From Roseateles sp. YR242 (GTDB lineage: Bacteria; Pseudomonadota; Gammaproteobacteria; Burkholderiales; Burkholderiaceae_C): DNA of 64,000 bases. This document shows, one piece after another, positions 52,755-61,540 of the stretch. The notes below the pieces were generated by a model that was not told the DNA's origin, made no database searches, and saw only the letters and a program-made list of their open reading frames with translations. Location: the NCBI RefSeq assembly GCF_900109745.1, contig NZ_FOAV01000010.1, positions 124,001-188,000 of the forward strand. The letters run 5' to 3'. The position numbers and the translations under genes are program-made. How positions within the stretch are numbered: the stretch's first letter is position 1; the number at the start of each line of letters is the position of its first letter.

Positions 52755-55700
52755 ATGAACCTGACCGAACTGTTCATCCGGCGGCCCGTCATGACGGTGC
52801 TGCTGAACATTGCCCTGGTGATCGGCGGCCTCGCCGCCTGGAGCAAGATCCCGGTGGCCGCGCTGCCAAGCTTCAACACGCCCATCATCAACGTGCAGGC
52901 CACGCTGCCGGGCGCGAGCCCGGAGACCATGGCCTCCTCGGTGGCCCTGCCGCTGGAGAAGCAGTTCTCCACCATTGCCGGCATCACCACCATCTCCTCC
53001 ACCAACACGCTGGGCAACAGCTCGCTCACGCTGGAGTTCGACCCCTCGCGGGACATTGACGCCGCCGCCGTGGACGTCCAGGCCGCGCTGTTCCGCTCCC
53101 TGCGCGCCCTGCCCACCGAGATGACCACCCCGCCTTCCTACCGGAAGGTGAACCCGGCCGATGCGCCAGTGCTGCTGGTGGCGCTCACCTCGCCGTCGAT
53201 CAACCTCTCCGAGCTGAACGACTTTGCCGAGAACCTGATCACGCCCAGCCTGTCCACCATCGATGGCGTGGCACAGGTGTCCATCTTCGGCCAGAAGCGT
53301 TATGCGGTGCGCATCAAGGCACGCAACGAGCTGCTGCAGCAGCGCAACATCACGCTCGACGAACTGCAGGCCGCCGTCAAGGGCGCCAATGCCAATACCC
53401 CCGTGGGCACGCTGGACGGCTCTCGTCAGACCCTGACCATCCAGGCCAACAAGCAGCTGCGTGACGCCCAGGCCTTCGGCAACATCGTGGTGGCGACCCG
53501 CAACGGCGCGCCGGTCTTCCTGCGGGAAGTGGCGGATGTGCAGGACAGCTTCGAGACCATCAAGTCCTTCTCCAACTTCAACGGCGAGCGCTCCATCGTG
53601 CTGGCCGTGCAACGCCAGCCCGACGCCAACACCGTCAAGGTGGTCGATGCCGTGAAGGACATGCTGCCGCGCTTTGCCGCGCAGCTGCCGGCATCGGTGA
53701 AGATGAGCACCCTGAATGACCGCTCGGTCTCCATCCGGGAGTCCCTGCATGACGTCTATTTCACGCTGCTGCTGACCGTCGCCCTCGTGGTGATGGTGAT
53801 CTACCTGTTCCTGCGCCGCCTCGTGGCGACGATGATCCCCACGCTCTCGCTGCCCATCTCGCTGATCGGCGCGCTGACACTGCTCTACGCGCTGGGCTAC
53901 AGCCTGGACAACATCTCGCTGCTGGGCATCACGCTGGCCGTCGGCCTGGTGGTGGATGACGCCATCGTGATGCTGGAGAACATCGTCCGGCACGTGGAGG
54001 ACGGCATGGCGCCGTTCGAGGCCGCCATCCGGGGCGCGCGGGAGATGGCCTTCACCATTCTGTCCATCTCCATCTCTCTGGTGGCGGTGCTGATCCCCAT
54101 CTTCTTCATGCCGGGCGTGATCGGCCTGCTGTTCCACGAATTCGCCGTGGTGGTGTCGCTCTCCATCCTGGTCTCGGCCGTGGTCTCGCTCACGCTGGTG
54201 CCCATGCTGTGCAGCCGGTTCCTCAGCCATCACCATGAGGCCAAGGAAAACGCGCTGGGCCGCACCTTCGAGGCCGGCTTCACCGCCGTGGTCAATTTCT
54301 ACACCCGCACGCTGGACTGGGCCCTGCTGCACCGCTGGGTGGTCGGCGTGGTGGCCATCCTGAGCTTCGTGGCCAGCGCCTGGCTCTACATCACCATTCC
54401 CAAGGGCTTCTTCCCGGAAGAGGACATCGGCCAGATCCAGGCCAGCACCGAAGCGGCCGAAGACATCTCCTTCGCCGCCATGACGGTGCTGCAGGAACGT
54501 GTAGCCGAGATCGTGAAGAACGACCCGTCGGTGGCCAGCGTCTCGGCCGCCGTGGGCGGCGGCGGGGGCGGTGGTCAGGTCAACACCGGCCGCCTGTTCA
54601 TCAACCTCAAGGCCCGGGCGGACCGCCCGGCGATGCCGCAGGTGCTGGAGAACCTGCGCAAGAGCCTGCGTGCCGTCCCTGGCATCGCGGTCTACCTGCG
54701 CCCGGTGCAGAACCTTCAGCTCGGTGGGCGCCAGTCCAAGAGCCGCTACCAGTTCACGCTGCAGTCGGTCAGCGCCGGCGAGCTCAACACCTGGGCCGAG
54801 AAGCTGCAGGACAAGCTGCGCAACGACACCATCTTCCGAGACGTGACCAGCGACTCGCAACTGCGGGGCCTGCAGGCCAACCTGGTGATCGACCGTGAAC
54901 GCGCCACCCTGCTGGGCGTGCAGATGCAGGACCTGCGCAATGCGCTCTACAGCGCCTTCGGCGAGCGCCAGGTCTCCAGCATCTACGCCGAGAGCAACAC
55001 CTACCAGGTGATCCTGGAGGCTACCGACGGGGACCGTCTCAGCGAGGACGCCTTCGACAAGATCTACCTGCGCGGCAAGAACAGCACCATGGTGCCGCTG
55101 ACGGCGTTTGCGAGCGTGCGTCGGGAGCTTGGCCCCACGGCGGTCAACCACCAGGGCCAGTTGCAGGCCGTCACGCTCAGCTTCAACCTGGCGCCGGATG
55201 TGCCGCTGGGCCAGGCCACCGGCCGCGTCGACACCTACACCAAGGAGATCGGCCTGCCATCCACCATCATCACCAGCTATGGCGGTGACGCTGCCGTGTT
55301 CAAGGACTCGCAGGGCGGGCAGCTGATGCTGATCCTGCTGGCCGTGGCGGTGATCTATGTGCTGCTGGGCGTGCTGTACGAGAGCTACATCCACCCCCTC
55401 ACCATCCTGGCCGGCCTGCCATCGGCCGCCGTGGGCGCGCTGCTCACGCTGCAGCTTGCGGGCATGGAGCTCACCGTGATTGCCACCATCGGCATCCTGA
55501 TGCTGGTGGGCATCGTGAAGAAGAACGCCATCATGATGATCGACTTCGCCCTCGATGCCCAGCGCAACGGCGGCATGACGCCCGCCGAAGCAATCCGCGA
55601 GGCCTGCATCCTGCGTTTCCGTCCCATCATGATGACCACGCTGGCCGCGCTGATGGGCGCACTGCCCATCGCGCTGGGGCTGGGCGCCGGTGCCGAGTTG

Positions 55701-55871
55701 CGCCAGCCGCTGGGCCTGGCGGTGGTGGGGGGCCTGATCCTGTCCCAGGCCGTGACGCTCTACATCACGCCGGTGATCTACCTGGCGCTGGACCGCTTCA
55801 GCGGCACTGGTCCGGACACCCGTGAAGTGGCACCCACACGGCTCACCGAGCATCCGGCCCACGCGGACTGA
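52755..55871 (+). CDS. RND multidrug efflux pump (HAE1 / AcrB-MdtB type)
   Basis: A 1,038-residue inner membrane pump. It begins NLTELFIRRPVMTVLLNIAL, has the proton-relay Asp pair in LAVGLVVDDAIVMLENI, the SYGGDAAVFKDSQGGQL segment and the C-terminal TPVIYLALDRF. Two large periplasmic loops and 12 membrane segments are as expected. It works with the adaptor encoded just upstream; the outer membrane channel gene is not in the window, so a shared TolC-like protein is needed. Substrates cannot be read from sequence. Confidence 0.94.
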   Translation: MNLTELFIRRPVMTVLLNIALVIGGLAAWSKIPVAALPSFNTPIINVQATLPGASPETMASSVALPLEKQFSTIAGITTISSTNTLGNSSLTLEFDPSRDIDAAAVDVQAALFRSLRALPTEMTTPPSYRKVNPADAPVLLVALTSPSINLSELNDFAENLITPSLSTIDGVAQVSIFGQKRYAVRIKARNELLQQRNITLDELQAAVKGANANTPVGTLDGSRQTLTIQANKQLRDAQAFGNIVVATRNGAPVFLREVADVQDSFETIKSFSNFNGERSIVLAVQRQPDANTVKVVDAVKDMLPRFAAQLPASVKMSTLNDRSVSIRESLHDVYFTLLLTVALVVMVIYLFLRRLVATMIPTLSLPISLIGALTLLYALGYSLDNISLLGITLAVGLVVDDAIVMLENIVRHVEDGMAPFEAAIRGAREMAFTILSISISLVAVLIPIFFMPGVIGLLFHEFAVVVSLSILVSAVVSLTLVPMLCSRFLSHHHEAKENALGRTFEAGFTAVVNFYTRTLDWALLHRWVVGVVAILSFVASAWLYITIPKGFFPEEDIGQIQASTEAAEDISFAAMTVLQERVAEIVKNDPSVASVSAAVGGGGGGGQVNTGRLFINLKARADRPAMPQVLENLRKSLRAVPGIAVYLRPVQNLQLGGRQSKSRYQFTLQSVSAGELNTWAEKLQDKLRNDTIFRDVTSDSQLRGLQANLVIDRERATLLGVQMQDLRNALYSAFGERQVSSIYAESNTYQVILEATDGDRLSEDAFDKIYLRGKNSTMVPLTAFASVRRELGPTAVNHQGQLQAVTLSFNLAPDVPLGQATGRVDTYTKEIGLPSTIITSYGGDAAVFKDSQGGQLMLILLAVAVIYVLLGVLYESYIHPLTILAGLPSAAVGALLTLQLAGMELTVIATIGILMLVGIVKKNAIMMIDFALDAQRNGGMTPAEAIREACILRFRPIMMTTLAALMGALPIALGLGAGAELRQPLGLAVVGGLILSQAVTLYITPVIYLALDRFSGTGPDTREVAPTRLTEHPAHAD

Positions 55872-55886
55872 CGAACCCGCAAAGGC

Positions 55887-55908
55887 ATGGCGTCACTGAG
55901 GCGCCATG
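55887..55908 (+). promoter_or_regulatory. Conserved start-codon hairpin, paralog 1
   Basis: ATGGCG pairs with CGCCAT around TCACTGAGG, so the start codon of the downstream gene lies partly in the stem while GAGG, the likely ribosome binding site, lies in the loop. The same block stands before paralog 2 at 58679-58700. Confidence 0.5.
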
Positions 55909-58629
55909 CCTCTGGATCAGCTCTTCTCTGCCAACTTTCTGCGCGGCGGCCCGTTGGCCGGGGAGGCCGTTGAAGAGACGACGACCTCATCCTGCGCCGC
56001 CACGTCGGCCTCTGGCGCGCCGGTACGCTACGTGGCATCACACCACGGAACGCCTGAGCAGTTCATCACCGGGCCGGACGCTCCGGCCTTTGCCGGCCAG
56101 GTCAAGGCCGTGATCCGCCAGCTTTGCACACTGGCCCGGGCGCATCGCGGTGAGCTGGATGAGCGCCGTGTCTGTGGCGCACTCTCCAGGTTGGAAGCCG
56201 ACATCCTTGGTTGCGATCCGCGCACAGGCGAGAACCATCGGTTCGGGACACGGGCCGATTCGATCTATGGTCCGGTCAAGGCGTTGCTCGACAGCATCGG
56301 CGTGGCCATGGCGAACGAGGAACTTCCCCTGTCCACCCGGATGCTCGCACTTCGCGAGTTGGCACAGGAGGTGAACGTCTGCCCCGATGGCATCCTGACG
56401 CATCTGAATCAATGCCTGAGATCCATCGACCGCCACCACAGCGGCTTGCTGGACGCGGCCCTCCGGATCAGCGACGCGCTGATGGACGAAGCGATCCTGA
56501 CCATCGTCAATCTGCGGCATGCGGCTGAGCTCCGGAAACACCCTGGCGACCAGGTGCACTACGTCAACGGCCTGAAGCAAGTGATCTTCCCCGAGATCGG
56601 CCGACGGAGGCCGCCGGACCGCATCGCCAAGTTCCCCTCCCCCGAGGCACTGGAGAGCTGCCGGCGAGCCATCAACCGCATTCACGAGCCATCGACGCTG
56701 GCCCTGGCGCTCGCCAACCACGTGGCGGACCGGTTCCAGACCGAAGTCATCAAGCACGTGAATCAACCCCTCGCGGATCTGCGACGTGGCTTTTCGTTGG
56801 ACGAAACCGCGCGCAAGCACGTGCTGGACGTCATCGAAAACCTGGCGCCGGAGTTTGGCAACCTGGACATGAGCCTCTTCATGGATTGGAAGGAGACGGA
56901 TGGGCACTACCTGGCCCGACTGCACAACAATTCGACGCTGCTGGCACGCCACCTGTTCGACGCCCTGAAGCGGCTCGGTGTGTTCCGGGATGACATCCAC
57001 GGCTCAGCCGCCATTCGGCTGCAGCGGGCCGGCGAAGGTCGAGGAACAATCTGGCTGCAGGCTCTGGGGCAGAACCTGACCTGGGTCCAAGAGGCTTCGC
57101 ATCCGCGCGGACTACGCATCGCCGACCTCACCGCGCCCCATTTCGATTTCCTGCGCACCGATCCACAACCCGTTGCGAACACGATTGTGGAACTGTTCCA
57201 CAACAAGAAATCGATGAAGGTCGACCTCCGACATCTGGCGCAAACCGCCCTCGAGAACGCTTGGCCGGAGGAATTGCCGGCATTCCCCGCCGAATTCCTG
57301 CGCGACCTGGACACCACACGTCTGCTGGTGAGGCGCATGGATCCCGAGCCCCTGCAGGAATGGCTGACAAGCAAGAGCGCAACATTCAGACCCATTCATC
57401 ACCATTGGCTCCAGGAGGTCCTGGTGACCGAAGGGCGTGCGGACGCGCTGCGCCTGGACGCCCTGCAGGACTGGGCACCCTTCACCATCCCGAGGACCTC
57501 ACCCCACCTGTGGCGGCTGGCTGCCAACGTGGACAACGAGCAGATGCTGTCGCATGTCGGCAGGCTGCTGATTCACGTCGCCGAGAAGGCCAGGGCGAAT
57601 GGTGCCGGGGATTCCCGAGACACCACCGGTGCGAGATGGCTACTGTCTTGCTTCCTCGCTGAACATGACAATCAGGATCCTCCCCTCCACACCTTGCTGG
57701 TCGAACGGCCCCAGCGCGTCAAGACCGCCCTGGGGGTGATGGTCGAGGCCTATGGGAAGCAATTGCTGTCCCGGTTCGAACTCCTGACCCTGCTTAGAGG
57801 CAACAGGTCTGACGATCTCCTGGACCTTCCCTCGCCACTGGCCCTGTCCGTTCGCCTGTCCCAACTGTCGTCAAAAGATGCACTGATTAACTACGTGGCA
57901 ATGTTGAATGAAGCGGATGTCACGCTCGATCTGACTTCGAACGAACTGCTGGGCTTTTTCCGCGAAGGCTTGGCCCCCGTCACCTTTGCGTTCGATCCCC
58001 CGGAAGCCATGGGCCCCTCGGTCCTGATGCACACATTCCTCAAGTGGCTGCAACAAAAACGGATTCAGCCGACCGATTGGATGAAGTTGATGACCCTGCC
58101 GCATGTACACGAAGTCGGCGAATCTCCCAATTTTGTCGCCCGCAAACTCTGCGCGGCGAACCCCCAGACCCTCAGCGACTATCTCCATACGGTCCGCACG
58201 GCCCTTTCGTCCGGGCGTATCAGCAGGCTGCAATTGCTCACCCTCCTGCAGAGCCGGTATCCGGGCCACCCCGAGGTCCCCACGCTGGCCCAACACCTGG
58301 TCACCGACCTGGATGCCGACCTGCCGCATTCTTCCGCACGGTTGCAGAACTTCCTGACCACTCTGGTGGAGCTCTCGATGCTCGGCCTGATCACGCGCCA
58401 TGAGTTGCGTTATCTCCTGCTGGAGCCCGACAGCGCACCCCAAGGCCGCCCTTGCTGGGTATCGGATGGCCAGCTCCCGGCGCAAGTTTCGCGACGCAGA
58501 ATGGTGGAAGATTGCCTCGATGTGCTGCACGGTACTGGCGAACTGACCGAGGCAGATGTCCGGGAGGTGCTCCGCGGTACGACAGCCCGCGCCGTTGAAG
58601 GCGCGGAACGCTCAGCGAGCGCCGATTGA
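55906..58629 (+). CDS. Large protein of unknown function, tandem family member 1
   Basis: A 907-residue protein I do not recognise. It begins MPLDQLFSANFLRGG, followed by about 25 variable Thr/Ser/Ala-rich residues and then a mostly helical body. Segments shared with its two neighbours include HGTPEQF, the IY..KALLDSIG.AMA region (about 110-130), DGILTHLNQCLRSIDRHHSGL, PIHHHWLQEVLVT and LKWLQQKRIQPTDWMKLM. No signal peptide, membrane segment, catalytic motif or metal-binding cluster is visible. A conserved N terminus followed by a variable, Ser/Thr-rich linker would fit a secreted effector, but no secretion genes are in view. It begins 34 bases after the RND pump stop. Confidence 0.85.
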   Translation: MPLDQLFSANFLRGGPLAGEAVEETTTSSCAATSASGAPVRYVASHHGTPEQFITGPDAPAFAGQVKAVIRQLCTLARAHRGELDERRVCGALSRLEADILGCDPRTGENHRFGTRADSIYGPVKALLDSIGVAMANEELPLSTRMLALRELAQEVNVCPDGILTHLNQCLRSIDRHHSGLLDAALRISDALMDEAILTIVNLRHAAELRKHPGDQVHYVNGLKQVIFPEIGRRRPPDRIAKFPSPEALESCRRAINRIHEPSTLALALANHVADRFQTEVIKHVNQPLADLRRGFSLDETARKHVLDVIENLAPEFGNLDMSLFMDWKETDGHYLARLHNNSTLLARHLFDALKRLGVFRDDIHGSAAIRLQRAGEGRGTIWLQALGQNLTWVQEASHPRGLRIADLTAPHFDFLRTDPQPVANTIVELFHNKKSMKVDLRHLAQTALENAWPEELPAFPAEFLRDLDTTRLLVRRMDPEPLQEWLTSKSATFRPIHHHWLQEVLVTEGRADALRLDALQDWAPFTIPRTSPHLWRLAANVDNEQMLSHVGRLLIHVAEKARANGAGDSRDTTGARWLLSCFLAEHDNQDPPLHTLLVERPQRVKTALGVMVEAYGKQLLSRFELLTLLRGNRSDDLLDLPSPLALSVRLSQLSSKDALINYVAMLNEADVTLDLTSNELLGFFREGLAPVTFAFDPPEAMGPSVLMHTFLKWLQQKRIQPTDWMKLMTLPHVHEVGESPNFVARKLCAANPQTLSDYLHTVRTALSSGRISRLQLLTLLQSRYPGHPEVPTLAQHLVTDLDADLPHSSARLQNFLTTLVELSMLGLITRHELRYLLLEPDSAPQGRPCWVSDGQLPAQVSRRRMVEDCLDVLHGTGELTEADVREVLRGTTARAVEGAERSASAD

Positions 58630-58678
58630 TACCAGCGAGACACCGCACGGACCGCCCCCCTCGTGAACCCTCGCGAGC

Positions 58679-58700
58679 ATGGTGTCACTGAGGCGCCATG
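58679..58700 (+). promoter_or_regulatory. Conserved start-codon hairpin, paralog 2
   Basis: ATGGTG and CGCCAT (one G-T pair) enclose the same TCACTGAGG loop as before paralog 1; 21 of 22 bases are identical to that copy. Confidence 0.5.
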
Positions 58701-61469
58701 CATTTTCCCGACCTCTTCTCACGCGACTTTCTGCGCGGCCCTGTGGACCCGGGGGACGCATTCGTTACGTCGGGGGCGACATCGAGGCCAACATCGAGGC
58801 CAACATCGAGGTCTGTTGCGGGCCGCCCGCCCTCAGAAGAGTCGGTCCGGTTCAATGTCGTTAGACACGGCTCGCCGGAGCAATTTGCGTTGGGCCGGGA
58901 ATTCATCAGCTTCGCGAATCAGGTCTGGACCGTCATCGACAGCCTCCACCAACTGGCTGCTCGGCATCCTCACGAGGTGGATGCCCAACGGATTGGCGAG
59001 TCGCTGCGACAGTTCGGGGATTCGATTCTCACCGTGGATGCGCCCACGGGTCTGAATGAGAGGTTCGGCAGCCAGGCGGGGCAGATCTACAGTACAGGCA
59101 AAGCCCTGCTCGATCGCATTGGGTCTGCAATGGCTGATGAGCGCTTGCCGCTTCCCACTCGCCTGAAAGCACTCCAGTCGCTGGCAGACGACGTGAACGT
59201 CTGCGCCGATGGCGCACTGCTCCAACTGAGCCAGTGCCTTCAGTCCATCGACCGCCGCCACGGTGGCCTCATGAACTCGGCCCTCAGCATCAGCAACGCC
59301 CTGATGCAGGAGGCCATGCTGACGGTCATCCGGCGCGTCAACGACTTGCCTCACGACGAAATTCACTTCCTGACCGGCGTACAGCAGGTCATATTCCCCA
59401 AGCTCGGCAGGGAACCGCCGAACGACAGTCTCGCCAAGCAGCCGGCCCCCAGCCTCGTCAAGGCATGCCAGAAAGCATTGGATGGCATCCACCTGCCATC
59501 GAACCTGGCGCTGGCTTTGGCGGACAGGGCGCGAAGCAGTCTGGAGGACAGCCTGTCGACGCGCCTGAACTTGCCCGTCGGCCGATTGCACCAGCACTTC
59601 GAATTCGACCAAGCAGCACGCGAGGCGCTGGAGTTCTGTAGGGAGGCGTTGGTGCCGGACTATGGCGAACTGCCGCTGGACGTCCTGATCGACTGGCGGG
59701 AGGCCGGGGACCAAACCGTCGCTCGGCTGCACAACGACTCGATGATGCTGGGCCTGCATTTGCTTCGAGGGTTGGAAAACCTCGGCGTTGTCCAGGAAGC
59801 CTGTGAAGCGTCCATCGGCATACCCCTGGCACCGCTAGCGCCCAGCGTGCGGCCGTATGACACCGCCAAGCTGTTGATACTGGACGGAAGACTGATCTGG
59901 GTGGAGCAGCAGGGGCGCCCACGTGCTATTTGCATCGACGACTTGCGCGCCTTGCCCAACCAGGACACGCCCCCTGGGTCAGCATGGCCTCAAGGCATCA
60001 ACCGCCCATCAAGCGGGCTTCGACCTCTGCTCACGCAGATTGCCATCCAGAACGCCTGGCCAGACGAATTTACGGACGGTTCGTCATCCCTGCTGCTTGA
60101 TGCCGCACTGGCCGGCCCGTTGATACGCGGCATGGATGACGTGTCACTGCAGGCATGGCTCAGGCGTGAGGGTCCGAGACTCACGCCCATCCAGCATCAC
60201 TGGCTGCAGGAAGAACTGGTGACCCAGGACCGTTCGGACTTGCTGAGCCTGGCAGCGCTGCGCGAATGGAGCCTGCGCTCGCTTGAGGCCACCAGCCCCG
60301 CACTGTGGCATCTCGCCATATCGGTGGGCAGCGAATCGATCTTGCGCAATGTGGGCCTGGCCCTCATCCAGGTGAGCCGAAATGCCCGGACGCAAGACCA
60401 CGTCCCTTCGCCCGACGAGACGGGCCCCGGCACCCCGTCTGTCGCATGGCTGTGCCGTTGCTTCACGAATGATGACAACGGTGCGGACCCCCTGTTTTCC
60501 AGGCTCCTTCATGAAAGGCCTGCGCTTGGTGCGGCCGCACTGGAGATCATGCTGAAGGCTGTAGAGGAGGGCTTGCTGAGCCGCCAGGAACTCCTGAGCC
60601 TGGTGACCGGCTGCCGTGAGGGCGACGCCACCACCCTGGCCATCCGGCTGAGCGAGCGGCCCTCAGCGGAATCGCTGACTTACTACCTTGACCTGCTCGA
60701 TGTGATCCACAGCCGGATCAGCTTGACCTCTGAGGAACTGGTTGCATGCTTCTGCGGTCGGATGGACGGTCGCGTCTGCGGCGCCGCGGTGGCGTTCTCG
60801 AACCTGGATGGTGACGGGCCCATGCTTCTCATGCGCAAGCTCAGTTCGTGGCTGCAACAGAAGCGTCTCCAGCCAGCCCATTGGATGGACCTGATGATCA
60901 TCCCGACGCCGCCCACCGTTGTCGTGGCGCCCACAGATGTGGCGGCGCCCCACAACATGCTGGCCCTGAGAATGACAATTGTCGAACCCAAGGCTCTGCA
61001 ACTCTACCTGACGATCGCCGCCGACAACTTCAAGGCGGGTCTGATCGACGGGGACGAGATCCGTGCCCTGTTGCTGGCGCGTGGGAACGATGTCAGGGAC
61101 GTGCCGACGCTTCCCAGCTATCTGACCTCGAACTGGAACTTTCCGGGGGCGGACCTGGCACCCGCCACGAGACGGCTGCAGCTGTTCATGGACACCTTGC
61201 TGGAACTTTCCCGGCATGGGCGGTTCACCTCACTAGACCTGCTAGATCTGCTGGCCGAGCCAAAAACCCTGTTGCACCGCCCCTGGGGCGAAATTCGCAC
61301 CATGGCCCCGCATGACGGCCGCAGAAATGCGGTGGAAGCTGGCTTTGCCTCACTGATACGCAGTGGCGCACTGACCGAACAACAGGCCGAACTGCTGCTG
61401 CAAGACGAGGATCCCCGCCACCACGTTCCCGACACGGCGCCAGCGCAACAGCCAGCCCGCCCCACATAG
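58698..61469 (+). CDS. Large protein of unknown function, tandem family member 2
   Basis: A 923-residue paralog of the preceding gene. The start MHFPDLFSRDFLRGP aligns with the first 15 residues of member 1. A TSRP-type tandem repeat then fills the variable linker, and the helical body shows GQIYSTGKALLDRIGSAM, DGALLQLSQCLQSIDRRHGGL, IQNAWPDEF and the PIQHHWLQEELVTQDRSDLL block. It is closer to member 3 than to member 1, and shares with member 3 a perfectly identical DNA tract (60117-60283). No function can be assigned. It starts 68 bases after member 1. Confidence 0.85.
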   Translation: MHFPDLFSRDFLRGPVDPGDAFVTSGATSRPTSRPTSRSVAGRPPSEESVRFNVVRHGSPEQFALGREFISFANQVWTVIDSLHQLAARHPHEVDAQRIGESLRQFGDSILTVDAPTGLNERFGSQAGQIYSTGKALLDRIGSAMADERLPLPTRLKALQSLADDVNVCADGALLQLSQCLQSIDRRHGGLMNSALSISNALMQEAMLTVIRRVNDLPHDEIHFLTGVQQVIFPKLGREPPNDSLAKQPAPSLVKACQKALDGIHLPSNLALALADRARSSLEDSLSTRLNLPVGRLHQHFEFDQAAREALEFCREALVPDYGELPLDVLIDWREAGDQTVARLHNDSMMLGLHLLRGLENLGVVQEACEASIGIPLAPLAPSVRPYDTAKLLILDGRLIWVEQQGRPRAICIDDLRALPNQDTPPGSAWPQGINRPSSGLRPLLTQIAIQNAWPDEFTDGSSSLLLDAALAGPLIRGMDDVSLQAWLRREGPRLTPIQHHWLQEELVTQDRSDLLSLAALREWSLRSLEATSPALWHLAISVGSESILRNVGLALIQVSRNARTQDHVPSPDETGPGTPSVAWLCRCFTNDDNGADPLFSRLLHERPALGAAALEIMLKAVEEGLLSRQELLSLVTGCREGDATTLAIRLSERPSAESLTYYLDLLDVIHSRISLTSEELVACFCGRMDGRVCGAAVAFSNLDGDGPMLLMRKLSSWLQQKRLQPAHWMDLMIIPTPPTVVVAPTDVAAPHNMLALRMTIVEPKALQLYLTIAADNFKAGLIDGDEIRALLLARGNDVRDVPTLPSYLTSNWNFPGADLAPATRRLQLFMDTLLELSRHGRFTSLDLLDLLAEPKTLLHRPWGEIRTMAPHDGRRNAVEAGFASLIRSGALTEQQAELLLQDEDPRHHVPDTAPAQQPARPT
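58779..58814 (+). repeat. In-frame 12-bp tandem repeat, three units
   Basis: ACATCGAGGCCA occurs twice followed by ACATCGAGGTCT. In the reading frame of the family member 2 protein it encodes a TSRP-TSRP-TSRS linker after the conserved N terminus. Confidence 0.85.
60117..60283 (+). repeat. 167-bp tract identical to 62915-63081
   Basis: This coding segment of family member 2 is identical base for base to the corresponding segment of member 3, while sequence on both sides is clearly diverged. It encodes the GPLIRGMDDVSLQAWL to SLRSL part. Confidence 0.9.
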
Positions 61470-61540
61470 ACAAGTGGCCCGTGCCGTCTTGACACCACAC
61501 GGGCCGACGAACCCGCGCAAACATCGCGCCACTGAAACCC

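Noticed and set aside
52548-55862. 1,104-codon open frame antisense to the RND pump gene
   Set aside because: His/Gln/Gly-rich composition typical of the reverse strand of a GC-rich gene, no domain, and the opposite strand encodes a complete RND pump.
58779-58814. CRISPR-like or mobile repeat
   Set aside because: Only three direct 12-bp units without spacers and in frame within a coding sequence.
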